Source: DATBJJ01 sp036556425 (GTDB taxonomy: Bacteria > Acidobacteriota > Vicinamibacteria > Vicinamibacterales > 2-12-FULL-66-21). Taken from it: a stretch of 64,000 nucleotides of DNA. The notes under the pieces are model-generated. The model saw nothing but the letters and a program-made list of their open reading frames with translations. It was not told the DNA's origin and did not search any database. Shown here in pieces: positions 25,279-34,582 of this stretch. The DNA lies in assembly GCA_036556425.1 (NCBI GenBank), contig DATBJJ010000141.1, forward strand, positions 65,138-129,137. The letters are read 5' to 3'. Within the stretch, counting starts at the first letter, position 1. Each line of letters begins with the position of its first letter. Position numbers and translations under genes: made by a program.

Positions 25279-27668
25279 GCTCGACGTCTCTCGCCGATCG
25301 CGCGCGCCGACATCCGCTGCCCCTTTTCGCGGCCATCGCCGCGGTCGCGGCGCTGACGGTCGCCGCCGCGCCGTACGCCTACTACCGGATGTTCGGTCAG
25401 TTCGCGGCGTACGACGACGAAGGCTACATCATTCGCTCCATTCGATCGTACTTGGACGGCGGCCGGCTGTACGACGACGTGTTCAGCCAGTACGGCCCCG
25501 CGTTCTTTCTGATTCAACAGGCGCTGCACGGCGCGCTTCGGCTCCCGCTCGATCACGACGTCGTGCGCTTGACGACGATCGCGTTCTGGCTGCTGACGAC
25601 GATCGGCGCCGCGGCGATCGTATTCAGGTTGACCGGCTCGGTCGTTGCGTGCGCGTTCGCGTTCGTGACGGTCCTCAATCATCTGGCGCCGCTCGTCAAC
25701 GAACCTGGCCATCCGCAAGCGCTGCTGACGGTGCTGTCCACGGTCCTGTGCCTGCTTGCCCTCGGACGCGGCGCATCGAGCATCCCTCGCAGCGTCTGGT
25801 GCGGCGTCATCGTCGCGTGCGCGGCGCTGACGAAAGTCAATGTCGGTGTGTTTCTCTTTCTCGGGTTCGCGCTGCCCCTCGCGCTTGCCGCCCGGCTGCC
25901 TTCAGCGGCTGCGTGGGCGCTCATCGTTCTGGCGACGGCCGCGCCGTTCGCGCTTTTCAAGACCCATCTCGCGGGCTGGGCATTTCCCTTCGCTCTCTCG
26001 AGCGCGTCGTCCATTGCCGCGACCGCGCTCGCATGCAAGCGGCGTTTCGGCGGCACGATGGCCACCGAGCGATCGCTGTCGGCGTTCGCGATCTCGACGG
26101 CGGTCTCGATCGCGATTCTGCTGCTGCCGGCGCTGATTCGGGGAACGTCGCCTGCGGCGCTCGCGCGAGCGATCGTCACGGAGCCGTCGCGGTTCGCGTC
26201 GGTCTTCTTTCTTCCGTTCGAGATGCCCGTCGCCGCGGCCGCGATCGGGCTGGCGCCGGTCGTCTTCTGGCTCACGGTGCCCGCGGCGCGCCTGAACGGA
26301 ACATCCATGCGCGCGATCGTCGCCGTGATCGAAGCCGTGATGGTTTATGCCGTCATCCCGACCGGCAGGTGGGGCTACGCGGATCATCTGGCGTATCTGG
26401 CGCCGTTTGCCTGGTGCGTGATCGTCAGCGGAAAGGAATCCAATCAACGGACCGATGCGTTCGGCAGAGGCGTTCTGGCCATGTGCGCGGTCTTCCTCAC
26501 GCTTCAAGCGTATCCAGTCGCCGGAACGCAGCTCGCGGTCGCCACGGTGTTCATCGTCATCGTGGCATTCGTGGGTCTCGGCGATCTGCTGCAGGCGCTC
26601 GACGCGCACGTTCGCGCGACGTCCGCACGGCTCGTGGCGCGCGCGGCGCTCATCGCGGCGATGGGATTTCTGTATTGGCCGGCGATGGCCCCCGGCGTGT
26701 GGCGCGAGTCGTACGATCGCGGATTCGAGCTGCGGCTGCGAGGCGCGGAGAGACTTCACGTGAACCCCGAGCAGGTCGCTCGCCTGCAATGGCTCACCGC
26801 AACGGTCGCCGCCGAGTGCACGTCGCTCGTGACGGTTCCCGGACAGCTCAGCGTGAACGAATGGTCTGGCGTGCCGCCGCCGACGGCGCGGAACGTCACC
26901 GCGTGGCTGATTCTGCTCCGTCCCGGCGAGCAGCGGCAAATCTGGGACGCGCTGAACGCGTCGCCGAATCCGTGCGTGCTCTTCAGCCCGAAGCTGGCGG
27001 GACTCTCACCGGAAGTATCAGCGCTCCAGCGATATCTCTCGTCGCACTACCGCGTCGCGGCGGCGGTCGGCGACGACGAGCTGCTCGTGCCCGCGGCGGA
27101 CACGCGGCCGCGTCTGACGATGGTGCGCCTCATCGCCCAACGGCACTCGTTCGGCCGGCAGCGCTCGGCCCTTCCCGTGTCGATCGATCTCCTCGAACGC
27201 AAACCGGAGTCGACGATTCGCGTCTGGTTCAAGACGAATCACGATGGAGTTCTGATCGGCTGCCAATCGAGCGCGAGCGTCGAGGGACGCGCGGAACGCG
27301 CGCTGCCGTTGATGTACATCGGGCGCAGCGGCGCGCTGTACGCGCAGCACTATGCCGGTGGCACCGCCGTTCAGAAAAGCGCCGTACCGGTCAACGATGG
27401 CCGATGGCATCACGCCACGCTCGTGCGAACGGTGCGCGCCCAGTCGCTATACGTGGATGGCACGCTCGTCCACTCGCTCGAACGGCCTGTCGTCGATCTG
27501 CGGCTTTCGCACTGCCAGGCGGGCATCGGCATGACGACCGACTGGCCCGACGCGGGGCGTGGCTGGATGACCTTCACCGGCGAGATCGACGACCTTGCGG
27601 TCGCGGCGCAGGCGTGGGACGCGCAGCTGATCGCGCGCGATTGGATCGAAACGCTGGTACGACACTGA
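25275..27668 (+). CDS. GT-C-like membrane transferase with C-terminal LamG domain
   Basis: A 797-residue protein starting at GTG 25275 (overlapping the upstream TGA). Residues about 15-470 contain some 11-12 helices. The first outside loop has AAYDDEGYIIRSIRSYLDGGRLYDD, with the Asp/Glu pair of GT39/ArnT-like GT-C transferases, then FSQYGPAFFLIQ. A soluble part follows. Residues about 640-780 form a concanavalin-like LamG domain (IRVWFKTN, NDGRWHHATLVRT, SLYVDGTLVHS, FTGEIDDLAVAAQAWD). LamG domains bind carbohydrate or protein, so the enzyme may hold its own polymer acceptor outside the membrane (inference). A GT-C to LamG fusion is unusual. It ends the coupled run that begins at 20577. Confidence 0.82.
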   Translation: MSSTSLADRARRHPLPLFAAIAAVAALTVAAAPYAYYRMFGQFAAYDDEGYIIRSIRSYLDGGRLYDDVFSQYGPAFFLIQQALHGALRLPLDHDVVRLTTIAFWLLTTIGAAAIVFRLTGSVVACAFAFVTVLNHLAPLVNEPGHPQALLTVLSTVLCLLALGRGASSIPRSVWCGVIVACAALTKVNVGVFLFLGFALPLALAARLPSAAAWALIVLATAAPFALFKTHLAGWAFPFALSSASSIAATALACKRRFGGTMATERSLSAFAISTAVSIAILLLPALIRGTSPAALARAIVTEPSRFASVFFLPFEMPVAAAAIGLAPVVFWLTVPAARLNGTSMRAIVAVIEAVMVYAVIPTGRWGYADHLAYLAPFAWCVIVSGKESNQRTDAFGRGVLAMCAVFLTLQAYPVAGTQLAVATVFIVIVAFVGLGDLLQALDAHVRATSARLVARAALIAAMGFLYWPAMAPGVWRESYDRGFELRLRGAERLHVNPEQVARLQWLTATVAAECTSLVTVPGQLSVNEWSGVPPPTARNVTAWLILLRPGEQRQIWDALNASPNPCVLFSPKLAGLSPEVSALQRYLSSHYRVAAAVGDDELLVPAADTRPRLTMVRLIAQRHSFGRQRSALPVSIDLLERKPESTIRVWFKTNHDGVLIGCQSSASVEGRAERALPLMYIGRSGALYAQHYAGGTAVQKSAVPVNDGRWHHATLVRTVRAQSLYVDGTLVHSLERPVVDLRLSHCQAGIGMTTDWPDAGRGWMTFTGEIDDLAVAAQAWDAQLIARDWIETLVRH

Positions 27669-27707
27669 CGCCATCTCTTCGGTGCCCATGCACCTTCGTA
27701 GAACGAC

Positions 27708-27713
27708 TATCAT
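27708..27713 (+). promoter_or_regulatory. -10 element (TATCAT) for the second YfhO gene
   Basis: TATCAT matches five of six -10 positions and ends ten bases before ATG 27724, in the 55-bp gap after the LamG-fusion gene. The predicted transcript would start about four bases before the ATG, and no Shine-Dalgarno is present. A small hairpin (GGTGC-CCAT-GCACC, 27681-27694) precedes it and might weaken read-through. Confidence 0.4.
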
Positions 27714-27723
27714 ATCCATCCGG

Positions 27724-30138
27724 ATGCAGAGCGCACCTGAATCCGCGACGGAGGCGTGGCGACCGTCGCGGTGGGAGAAATCGCTGGCCGCCGCGCTGCT
27801 GTTCGCCCTGCTCGCGGTCGTCCACTACGACGTCGTCTTTCTCGGCAAATCGTTCGTCCTCACGAACCACTACAACCCGCTCGACTACCGTCCGCTAGCG
27901 CAGAACTACGGACCCGACCAGGTCCCCCCCGAAACGTGGACCGGGCGCAACCTGTACTCGTATGCCAACATCCGCGATGCCGGCGGTGCGTGGTGGCAAT
28001 GGGAACCCGACAGCAAGTTCCTGCAACAGGCCATGCGGACGCGCGAATGGCCGTTCTGGGACCCGTACATCGGCGCTGGCACGCCGGCGATGGCGAACAT
28101 GACGCCGGCTCATTTTTTTCCGCCGTTCGCGCTGATGGTCGCGCTCGGCGCGACGGTGACGCTCAAGAACATCTACAACGTGCTGTTGCTTTGGAGCGCC
28201 GGTTTCTTCAGCTTCCTGCTCCTCCGGCGCCACGGCCTCAGTTTCATCAGCGCGATCTTTGGCGGCGCCCTGGTCATGATGTGCGGTGGACTCAACCAGC
28301 ACATCGGCACCATCCTGCTCCAGTCCGGCGCGTGCCTGCCGCCCGCGTTGTACGTGACGCGACTGTTCGCCGAGGCGCCGACGCGGCGGCGCTCGCTATT
28401 GCTGTCCGTGAGCTACGCCTGCATTGCGCTGGCGAGCTTTCCTCCGATTCTGTTCTGGGTGTTCGGCATCACGGCCATCTACGCGCTGACGACCATCCTG
28501 CTCGAAGGCGCGCCGCGCAGATGGGCGACGCTGCTGCAGTGGACGGTTGCGACCGGACTGGCGGTAGGTCTGGTGGCGTTCTATTACGTCCCCGCGTTGA
28601 CGCTGCGATCGTCCGTGAAATACGTTCTGACGTTCTACACCGGCGTCGGCCTCGAATCGATGCCGTACTGGAAGATCCTGCAGCTGCTGTCGCCGACGTT
28701 GGCGGGCGGCCTGCCGATTTATCTGAACCCGCCGGTCCCGCAGAGCCTCGAGCCGAATCTCCCCTATACGGGGATCGTTGCGCTGACCGCCGCGCTGCTC
28801 GCACGGCCCTTCGGAGATCCGCGCAGCCGCACGTTGTTTCTCGCGTCCCTGATCACGGCTGTCCTGATCCTGCTCAAGCTCTTCGGCCTGCCGCCCTCCC
28901 AGTGGATCGCGCACCTCCCTCTCTTCAACCAGATCCACTACGCGCACTACTTCGGCATTCCAATCGGCGTCGTGGCGGCGTTTCTCGCCGCCCTCGGACT
29001 CGAGAACCTGCTGCGCGGCACAGTCTCGCTGCCGCGCCTGCTGGTCGCGGTCGCGGTGCCGCTCGCCGCAACCGAAGGCTTGTGGTGGGCCGTCGCGCGA
29101 GCCGACCTGCTCAAGTCCGCCGCCTACAGTTACTGGCTGCGCGACTGGCTCGTGCTGAATCTGGTCGGCATCGCGGCGGCATGCGCGCTGCTCGTTGGCG
29201 CGCGGCGAACGCCTGCGCGGTCCTTCGCGGCCTGCGCGGTCTTTCTCTTCGGCGCCGGCGAGGGCGCGTACAACAATACGTACCCGAGCCCCGACGCGTG
29301 GGAAGTCTTCGATCACCCGGTGCCCTATGTGCAGATGCTGCGTGGGTCCGCGGGCATGGAACGGGTCATGCCGTTCGGTGCGCTGAGCGCCAATCTCAAT
29401 TCCGCGTTCGAGATCTTCAGCATCGATTCGCTGATGACGATCAACCCGCCGAGGCCGTACGAGCTCTATCGGCGCTATGCCGAGCCCCCGCCGTGGCTGT
29501 TCATGCGCGAGGCGCGCCGCATTCCGCCCGATCCGGTGCTCGATCGCGCAGCCATCGGCTTCCTGGTGATCCGCGACGCGTTTCCGGCTCTCGTCAAGGA
29601 AGCGCAGGCGCGCGGCTACCAGGTCCGCTTCAACGACGGCTATGTGTGGGTGTTCGAACGGCCGACGCTGCCGCGCTTCTTCTTCTCGAGCGAGTACGAA
29701 GTTCGGCGCGCCCCCGGCGCCCTCAACGTGATCGCGACCACTCCATCGCGAGTCGTGATCATCGAGAAGCAGCCCAGCTTCCCGGTAACGCCGAATAGAC
29801 CTGACGATCCGGCGGTGGTGGTCGAATCGTACCGGCGGAACTCTGTCGTGCTGACGGTCGACGCCCCGCGCGCTGGCCTGGTCTACGCTGCGGAAAGCTA
29901 TTTCACCGGCTGGACGGCGCGGCTCAATGGTGTCGACACGGCGATTCTGCCGGCAAACTATGCCTTCCGTGCCATCGAAGTGCCGGCCGGGCGATCCCGC
30001 GTCGAGTTCCACTACTGGCCGCCCGGCCTGACCACCGGATTGGCCGTCTCGATCGTCAGCGCCGTGCTGCTTGTTCTGTGGCTGAGTCTCGGGTCTTACG
30101 ACTCCGCGACGCAATGGGCCGCGGATCGCCTCATCTAG
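27724..30138 (+). CDS. YfhO-family membrane protein (copy 2)
   Basis: An 804-residue protein with the same architecture as the gene at 7512-9962: first helix ending HYDVVFLGKSFVLTN, loop NPLDYRPLAQNYGPDQ, PFWDPYIGAGTPAMANM, about 12 more helices, the soluble domain LPRFFFSSEYEVRR and AGLVYAAESYFTGWTARLNG, and a final helix. YfhO proteins transfer sugars from lipid carriers to surface polymers. ATG 27724 is chosen because of the -10 at 27708; ATGs at 27682 and 27688 would start before the predicted transcript. The stop shares CTAG (30135-30138) with the convergent DUF2142 gene. Confidence 0.87.
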   Translation: MQSAPESATEAWRPSRWEKSLAAALLFALLAVVHYDVVFLGKSFVLTNHYNPLDYRPLAQNYGPDQVPPETWTGRNLYSYANIRDAGGAWWQWEPDSKFLQQAMRTREWPFWDPYIGAGTPAMANMTPAHFFPPFALMVALGATVTLKNIYNVLLLWSAGFFSFLLLRRHGLSFISAIFGGALVMMCGGLNQHIGTILLQSGACLPPALYVTRLFAEAPTRRRSLLLSVSYACIALASFPPILFWVFGITAIYALTTILLEGAPRRWATLLQWTVATGLAVGLVAFYYVPALTLRSSVKYVLTFYTGVGLESMPYWKILQLLSPTLAGGLPIYLNPPVPQSLEPNLPYTGIVALTAALLARPFGDPRSRTLFLASLITAVLILLKLFGLPPSQWIAHLPLFNQIHYAHYFGIPIGVVAAFLAALGLENLLRGTVSLPRLLVAVAVPLAATEGLWWAVARADLLKSAAYSYWLRDWLVLNLVGIAAACALLVGARRTPARSFAACAVFLFGAGEGAYNNTYPSPDAWEVFDHPVPYVQMLRGSAGMERVMPFGALSANLNSAFEIFSIDSLMTINPPRPYELYRRYAEPPPWLFMREARRIPPDPVLDRAAIGFLVIRDAFPALVKEAQARGYQVRFNDGYVWVFERPTLPRFFFSSEYEVRRAPGALNVIATTPSRVVIIEKQPSFPVTPNRPDDPAVVVESYRRNSVVLTVDAPRAGLVYAAESYFTGWTARLNGVDTAILPANYAFRAIEVPAGRSRVEFHYWPPGLTTGLAVSIVSAVLLVLWLSLGSYDSATQWAADRLI

Positions 30139-31685
30139 TCCGACTGCGCGCTCGATGTCCGCGGTCGCTCGGCCCCGCGCACCAGCGTCCACCACACGAG
30201 CGCAGTCATGGCCGACGGGAAGGCCACAACCAGGAAGAGCGTGGGTACTGGAGGCGTCCATTGGGGTTCGACCCAGAACAGTAGAGGCCCCGTCAATCCA
30301 ACGCTGTATCGTCTCAGCATCTGCCAGAATGCAAAGGTGTGTGCCACGACGAGGGCCGCTCCGAGAAACAGAAAAACTCGGCGGCGATCGAGGAAGCGCT
30401 CGATCGATGACCGCTCGACCAGCATACCCGCGAGGATCGGAACTCCGGCTGCGTACGGGAGTCCGTACCGTCCCTGCCACGTAAACCCTACCCCGTTCGC
30501 TATGGCCGATGCGGAATCGATGACGAACGGGGCGAGGACGCTCGTCGCGATCGCCGTGCCGAGAACGAAGACCGATCGCGAGTCCCGCGCGAACGTGATC
30601 GCCAGAAAGACGATGAATCCCAGCAGCGCCGTCCACAGGAACAGCGTAACGCTGGGAATGGGAACTTCCGACCAGCCGAATATGCCGATCATCGCGCCGT
30701 AGTGCCACCAGATCGCGTTGACGTTGTGTGTGAGGATCTCGCTGATGGTGAATCCGCCTGGTGGATAGATCGAGTGGGCAGTCGAGAAAGGTTCCCTGAG
30801 GACGATCCACGCCAGCGCGGCTGCGACGGCGGCGGCCAACGTTGCGGCCCAGATCCGTGTCGCCCTGCGAGCCACAATCGAGCGCAGCGTGGAACGGCCG
30901 GTGAGCGAGAGCAGCGTGAGCCCAATGAGTGCGAGCCACAGCGGAGATATGTGGCGGGCCACCACCAGCAGGATGGCACCAATCGCAGTCCGCCCGATCA
31001 GGCGATTGGAGAGTTCTGCAGGCGTGGCTCGGGCCAGCGCCGCGCCCGAGACCCACAACGCGATGGCGGCAGTCGTCTCCATCGCGCTCGGATTGATCGC
31101 ACCGTTCACGAAGAGCGTTTGAGGCGTGAGCGCAACGAGCAGGCCGAGCGGCGCCATCCGCGAATAGCCCATGCTCCAGATGGTCTCGAACGCAGAAGCG
31201 AGGAGACCGGCCATCAGTACGACGCTCGCCAGCCGCATCGCGTACATCTGCTCAGCCCCCGCCCTGAATGGGCGCGAGAGGATGCCCACCCAGGCATAGT
31301 AGGCGGGTGGGTAGCGTGGGACCGCGGTCACCACGTCTGCGAGGCGGCGGAAGGAGCCCGCGAACTTGACGCACCCTGGCGTCGCCGCCGCCTGAAAGAC
31401 GAAGCAGTTGTATGCCGGAGTGTCGTAAATCGACGGAACGCGTACCGACTCGTATGCGCTCGCAGGCGGACCTTGGCGGCCGCCAATACCCCAGGTCAGA
31501 TCGTCTACCTGGCTCGGGCTGAGCGCGGATCCGAGGATCTGGCCGCGCCCCACCGCCGCCGCTCGGATGGTGTGCGAGCCTTCGTCGGCAGGAGCGAACA
31601 ACGGGTCGGCGATCGCCCAGCTCGCACCGACGACCGCCACCAACAGGAATGTTCCGATCCAACGCGTCCGGCCCTGATCGGCCAT
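30135..31685 (-). CDS. DUF2142-family membrane protein
   Basis: A 516-residue polytopic protein (about 12 helices). Near the N-terminus it has the DUF2142 signature ADPLFAPADEGSH, an acidic outside loop, with PRYPPAYYAWVGILSRP and ALTPQTLFVNGAINPSAMETTAA further on. DUF2142 proteins are GT-C-like and recur in polysaccharide loci; the reaction is not proven. ATG 31685 fits the first helix. It is the last gene of the leftward run that starts with gmd, nine bases after the epimerase gene. Its stop codon overlaps the stop of the opposite YfhO gene. Confidence 0.83.
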   Translation of the reverse strand: MADQGRTRWIGTFLLVAVVGASWAIADPLFAPADEGSHTIRAAAVGRGQILGSALSPSQVDDLTWGIGGRQGPPASAYESVRVPSIYDTPAYNCFVFQAAATPGCVKFAGSFRRLADVVTAVPRYPPAYYAWVGILSRPFRAGAEQMYAMRLASVVLMAGLLASAFETIWSMGYSRMAPLGLLVALTPQTLFVNGAINPSAMETTAAIALWVSGAALARATPAELSNRLIGRTAIGAILLVVARHISPLWLALIGLTLLSLTGRSTLRSIVARRATRIWAATLAAAVAAALAWIVLREPFSTAHSIYPPGGFTISEILTHNVNAIWWHYGAMIGIFGWSEVPIPSVTLFLWTALLGFIVFLAITFARDSRSVFVLGTAIATSVLAPFVIDSASAIANGVGFTWQGRYGLPYAAGVPILAGMLVERSSIERFLDRRRVFLFLGAALVVAHTFAFWQMLRRYSVGLTGPLLFWVEPQWTPPVPTLFLVVAFPSAMTALVWWTLVRGAERPRTSSAQSD

Positions 31686-31694
31686 CGTCTCTTC

Positions 31695-32885
31695 CTACTC
31701 GAGCCCATCTTCGCGATACGAGCGCGCGATCGGCAGGTGATATTGCTCCGGCCGGTGACGGCCGAACGCATTCTGCTTCATTCGCCGATAGAGATCCTCC
31801 GCAATCCGCTCCGAGGATCGCCCATCACCGAGGGTGTGCACCCACGTCGTGCCCACGAGCGACTCGAGCTTGCGGAACACGTCCGGCGCCGCGTAACCGT
31901 CCGGATCGGCCGGATCGAACTTCACGCTCGATCGGACGTCGTAGACTTGAGGCCGTTCGGTCGCCTTCCGCATCTGCACCGACGGAATCTGAAGCACGCA
32001 CGTCTCCTCGACGACCGTGCCGGAGTCGGTCATCACGCCGCGCGAATTCACCATCAGACACAGCATCTCCTCGTACCCGATCGGATCGACGACGCGCGTC
32101 GTCTTCGGCACGGCGAGGCCGAACTCCGCGAGTGCTTTCTGCGTCCGATAGCTGGCCGGAAGGAACACAGGATACGGTGATGCGGCGAAGAGATCGAGGA
32201 TGCTCTGCAGCCGGTCCGGCGTGCTGACGTTCTCGCGGCGATGGCAGGTCGCCAGATAGTACTTGCCGCGCTCGATCCCGCGGATCGCGAAGAACGGCGG
32301 CGTGGCCAGCGCGTCGAACTTCTCCCGGCGGGCAAAATAGTACCGGTTCAGCACGTCGACGATTGGATTGCCGACGACAACGATGTTATCGGGGTTCAAG
32401 CCTTCGCGGACGCCCTGCTCTTTGTATTCGTCGAAGTAGGCATAAATCACGTCGGACAGATGATCGATCGTCGTCCGATATTTTTCTTCGGGCATCCGCC
32501 AGTCGTACGAGCGCATGCACCCTTCGATGTGCACGATTGGAATATTCAACTGCGCCGCGGCGAGCGCGCCGGTTGTCGTGTTCGTGTCGCCGAGGAAGAC
32601 GACCGCGGCCGGACGGAGCGTGGCCAGTACGTCGTACAGCCGCGAGACGATCGACGCGACGATCTCCGCGTCGGTCTCTCCGCCGCATCCCAGATCGATC
32701 TCCGCGGGCGCGACGTCGAGCTCGCGGAAGAAGATCGACTTCAGGTTGTCGGAATAGTGCTGGCCGGACCAGATGAACGTGACGTCGATGTCCGGATAGC
32801 GGCGCAGTTGTTCCAGGATGAGCGAGGCGCGAATCACATCCGGGCGAATGCCGAGGACGAACGCGAGGCGATTGTTCTGCGTCAT
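31695..32885 (-). CDS. UDP-N-acetylglucosamine 2-epimerase-like enzyme (WecB/WbjD superfamily)
   Basis: A 396-residue GT-B-fold epimerase: LAFVLGIRPDVIRASLIL at the start, FLGDTNTTTGALAA, the conserved block HIEGCMRSYDWRMPEEKYR near residue 120, TIDHLSD, CHRRENVSTPDRL (catalytic His/Arg region), and SGTVVEETCVLQIPSVQMR. Canonical non-hydrolysing epimerases have EAGLRS where this has EGCMRS, so it is a divergent branch. It overlaps the RmlD-like SDR upstream (ATGA). Together with that SDR and the membrane SDR it may form a FnlA/B/C-like set that makes an N-acetyl-amino-deoxy sugar; this is inference. Confidence 0.85.
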   Translation of the reverse strand: MTQNNRLAFVLGIRPDVIRASLILEQLRRYPDIDVTFIWSGQHYSDNLKSIFFRELDVAPAEIDLGCGGETDAEIVASIVSRLYDVLATLRPAAVVFLGDTNTTTGALAAAQLNIPIVHIEGCMRSYDWRMPEEKYRTTIDHLSDVIYAYFDEYKEQGVREGLNPDNIVVVGNPIVDVLNRYYFARREKFDALATPPFFAIRGIERGKYYLATCHRRENVSTPDRLQSILDLFAASPYPVFLPASYRTQKALAEFGLAVPKTTRVVDPIGYEEMLCLMVNSRGVMTDSGTVVEETCVLQIPSVQMRKATERPQVYDVRSSVKFDPADPDGYAAPDVFRKLESLVGTTWVHTLGDGRSSERIAEDLYRRMKQNAFGRHRPEQYHLPIARSYREDGLE

Positions 32886-33805
32886 GCCGGAACGGCGCGG
32901 TAGTCGAACCGAGCGAGTTCGCGAATCATCTCCGGCACGGACGGCGGCCGATCGTACCCGGCCGCCGACCAGAGCGCCGCATTCAAGTCGCGCTGATTCG
33001 TGGCGAGCGTGCGATCGATGACGGTCGGCGCATCCACCGTGTCGATCGAGATGTCGGCGCGCCCGTACGCGCTGGCGAACTCGTGCAGCATTTCGGCCTT
33101 GCTCAGCGTGCCCGTCGGGATGACGTGCACGAGGTGGCCCAGCGCGACGCCGTCTCGAACGATGCCGCCGCACAGCTTCGCGAACTGCAGCGTGGTCACG
33201 CCGTTCCAGCGGTGATTGGCGAACCCCTTCAGCTTCGCCGCAGCGGGCTGGCGGCGGAACCACTCGATCAGGAATTTGAAGTCCTTCGGCTCGGGGCCGA
33301 TGATCGAGCAGCGAAGGTGGTGAACGTTGTCGTGGAATGTCTCGCCGAGGCTCTTGGTCTTGCCGTACACGTCGAGCGCGTCGTGGGCGTCCGCCTCGGT
33401 GTAGGCCCCCTTGGTTCCCGAAAACACGCAGTCGGTCGCAATCTGAATGATGCGCACGCCCGCGCGCGCCGCCGCGCGGGCGAGCGTGTGAGGCAATCGG
33501 GCGTTGATCTCGACGGCGCGCTCGATCTCGTCGGCGCGATCGTCGCGGATCAGCGGCTTCGTGATGCCGATGGCGTTCACCGCCCAGTTTTGACCGTCGA
33601 ACAGTCCGTCGACCTCGTCGGACGGCGGAGCGAACCGCCGCCAGTCGACGCTCGGATAGATGCCGGACAGCCGCCGCTCCAGGTCGGGCGATCGGACCGT
33701 CGCGGTGATCGCGAACGACGGGTCGCGCGACAGCGCGTCGACGACCATCGAGCCGAGCATCCCCGAACCGCCAAGAACGAGAACCTTACGCTTCGCCAGC
33801 GTCAT
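32882..33805 (-). CDS. RmlD-like sugar-nucleotide reductase/epimerase (SDR)
   Basis: A 307-residue SDR: KVLVLGGSGMLGSMVVDAL near the N-terminus, NAIGITKPLI, IIQIATDCVFSGTKGAYTE, and the catalytic Tyr-Lys in DVYGKTKSLGE near residue 146. RmlD-type enzymes reduce a 4-keto sugar nucleotide. The combination of this gene with a UDP-GlcNAc 2-epimerase-like gene resembles the WbjC/WbjD pair that ends UDP-N-acetyl-L-fucosamine synthesis, but WbjC proteins are usually longer. Coupled on both sides by ATGA overlaps. Confidence 0.83.
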   Translation of the reverse strand: MTLAKRKVLVLGGSGMLGSMVVDALSRDPSFAITATVRSPDLERRLSGIYPSVDWRRFAPPSDEVDGLFDGQNWAVNAIGITKPLIRDDRADEIERAVEINARLPHTLARAAARAGVRIIQIATDCVFSGTKGAYTEADAHDALDVYGKTKSLGETFHDNVHHLRCSIIGPEPKDFKFLIEWFRRQPAAAKLKGFANHRWNGVTTLQFAKLCGGIVRDGVALGHLVHVIPTGTLSKAEMLHEFASAYGRADISIDTVDAPTVIDRTLATNQRDLNAALWSAAGYDRPPSVPEMIRELARFDYRAVPA

Positions 33806-34572
33806 GATCGTTCACGCGCCTGAAATCCCGCCGGGCGCAGCCCGAAGAATGCGCGCAGGGGATACTTGAGATAGCGCCAGAAGACCGACGGGCGGTAGGC
33901 GAACGACGTCGGACGCTGGTCGCCCGTTCGATTCGTCAGCACGACCGGAACTTCATCGAAGCTGCGCGTCAGGAACCGGCACCAGTACAGCTCTTCCATG
34001 ATGACGGCGAAACCGCGCTCGGTCAGCGTCATCTCGCGCAGCAGCCGTGAGCGCACCGCCCGAAAGCCATTGGTGCAGTCGTGGATCGGCAGGCGGAACA
34101 GGACGCGGGCGAGCCGGTTGCCGGCGGCGGAGATCGCGACGCGATAGAGCGGCACGCCGCGAATCGCGCCGCCGCGGCTGTAGCGCGTGGCCTTGATGAC
34201 GTCGATCGCGTTGGACATCACGGCCGCCAGCCGAGGGATGTCGGCGGGGTCGTTCGTCAGATCGCTGTCCATGAAGAGCACGTAGTCGAACGCCTCCGCC
34301 GCGGCGCGCGCCGAGCCCGTCACGAGCGCCGCGCCGTAACCGCGATTCGCCTCGTGCGTGACGACGTCGAGGCCGGACACCGCGCGCGCTTCCTCCCGCA
34401 GAATGGCGGCCGTCGCGTCGCTCGAGCCGTCGTCGACGACGATCAGCGACGTGCGGTGCGGCATCGACGCGAGCGTGCGCGCGATCTCGCGGATGCAGCG
34501 CGACGCGCCCCGCTCCTCGTTGAACATGGGCACGACGACGGCAAAGCTCGGAAGGCGGGGGTCAACGCTCAA
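33802..34572 (-). CDS. GT2 glycosyltransferase (DPM-synthase-like)
   Basis: A 256-residue GT-A enzyme: FAVVVPMFNEERGA, LIVVDDGSSDAT, VLFMDSDLTNDP (D-x-D), TRYSRGGAIRG, HDCTNGFRAVRS. This is the polyprenyl-phosphate-sugar-synthase-like GT2 group without C-terminal membrane helices. The start is TTG at 34572, the first possible codon after an in-frame stop; it lies inside a heptamer repeat (34562-34582). The stop overlaps the next SDR. Confidence 0.85.
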   Translation of the reverse strand: MSVDPRLPSFAVVVPMFNEERGASRCIREIARTLASMPHRTSLIVVDDGSSDATAAILREEARAVSGLDVVTHEANRGYGAALVTGSARAAAEAFDYVLFMDSDLTNDPADIPRLAAVMSNAIDVIKATRYSRGGAIRGVPLYRVAISAAGNRLARVLFRLPIHDCTNGFRAVRSRLLREMTLTERGFAVIMEELYWCRFLTRSFDEVPVVLTNRTGDQRPTSFAYRPSVFWRYLKYPLRAFFGLRPAGFQARERS

Positions 34573-34582
34573 CGTTCAACGT
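34562..34582. repeat. Heptanucleotide tandem repeat (TCAACGC/TCAACGT x3)
   Basis: Three 7-bp units in a row, TCAACGC, TCAACGT, TCAACGT. The repeat supplies the TGA stop of the cupin gene (34578-34576) and the TTG start of the GT2 gene (34572-34570) on the minus strand. Similar heptamer arrays are at 54418 and 58421. Confidence 0.7.

Noticed and set aside
30135..31685. DUF2142 protein as a Wzy polymerase or flippase
   Set aside because: The N-terminal ADPLFAPADEGSH and PPAYY signatures match DUF2142, and no Wzy-type large periplasmic loop or MOP-type pattern is seen.
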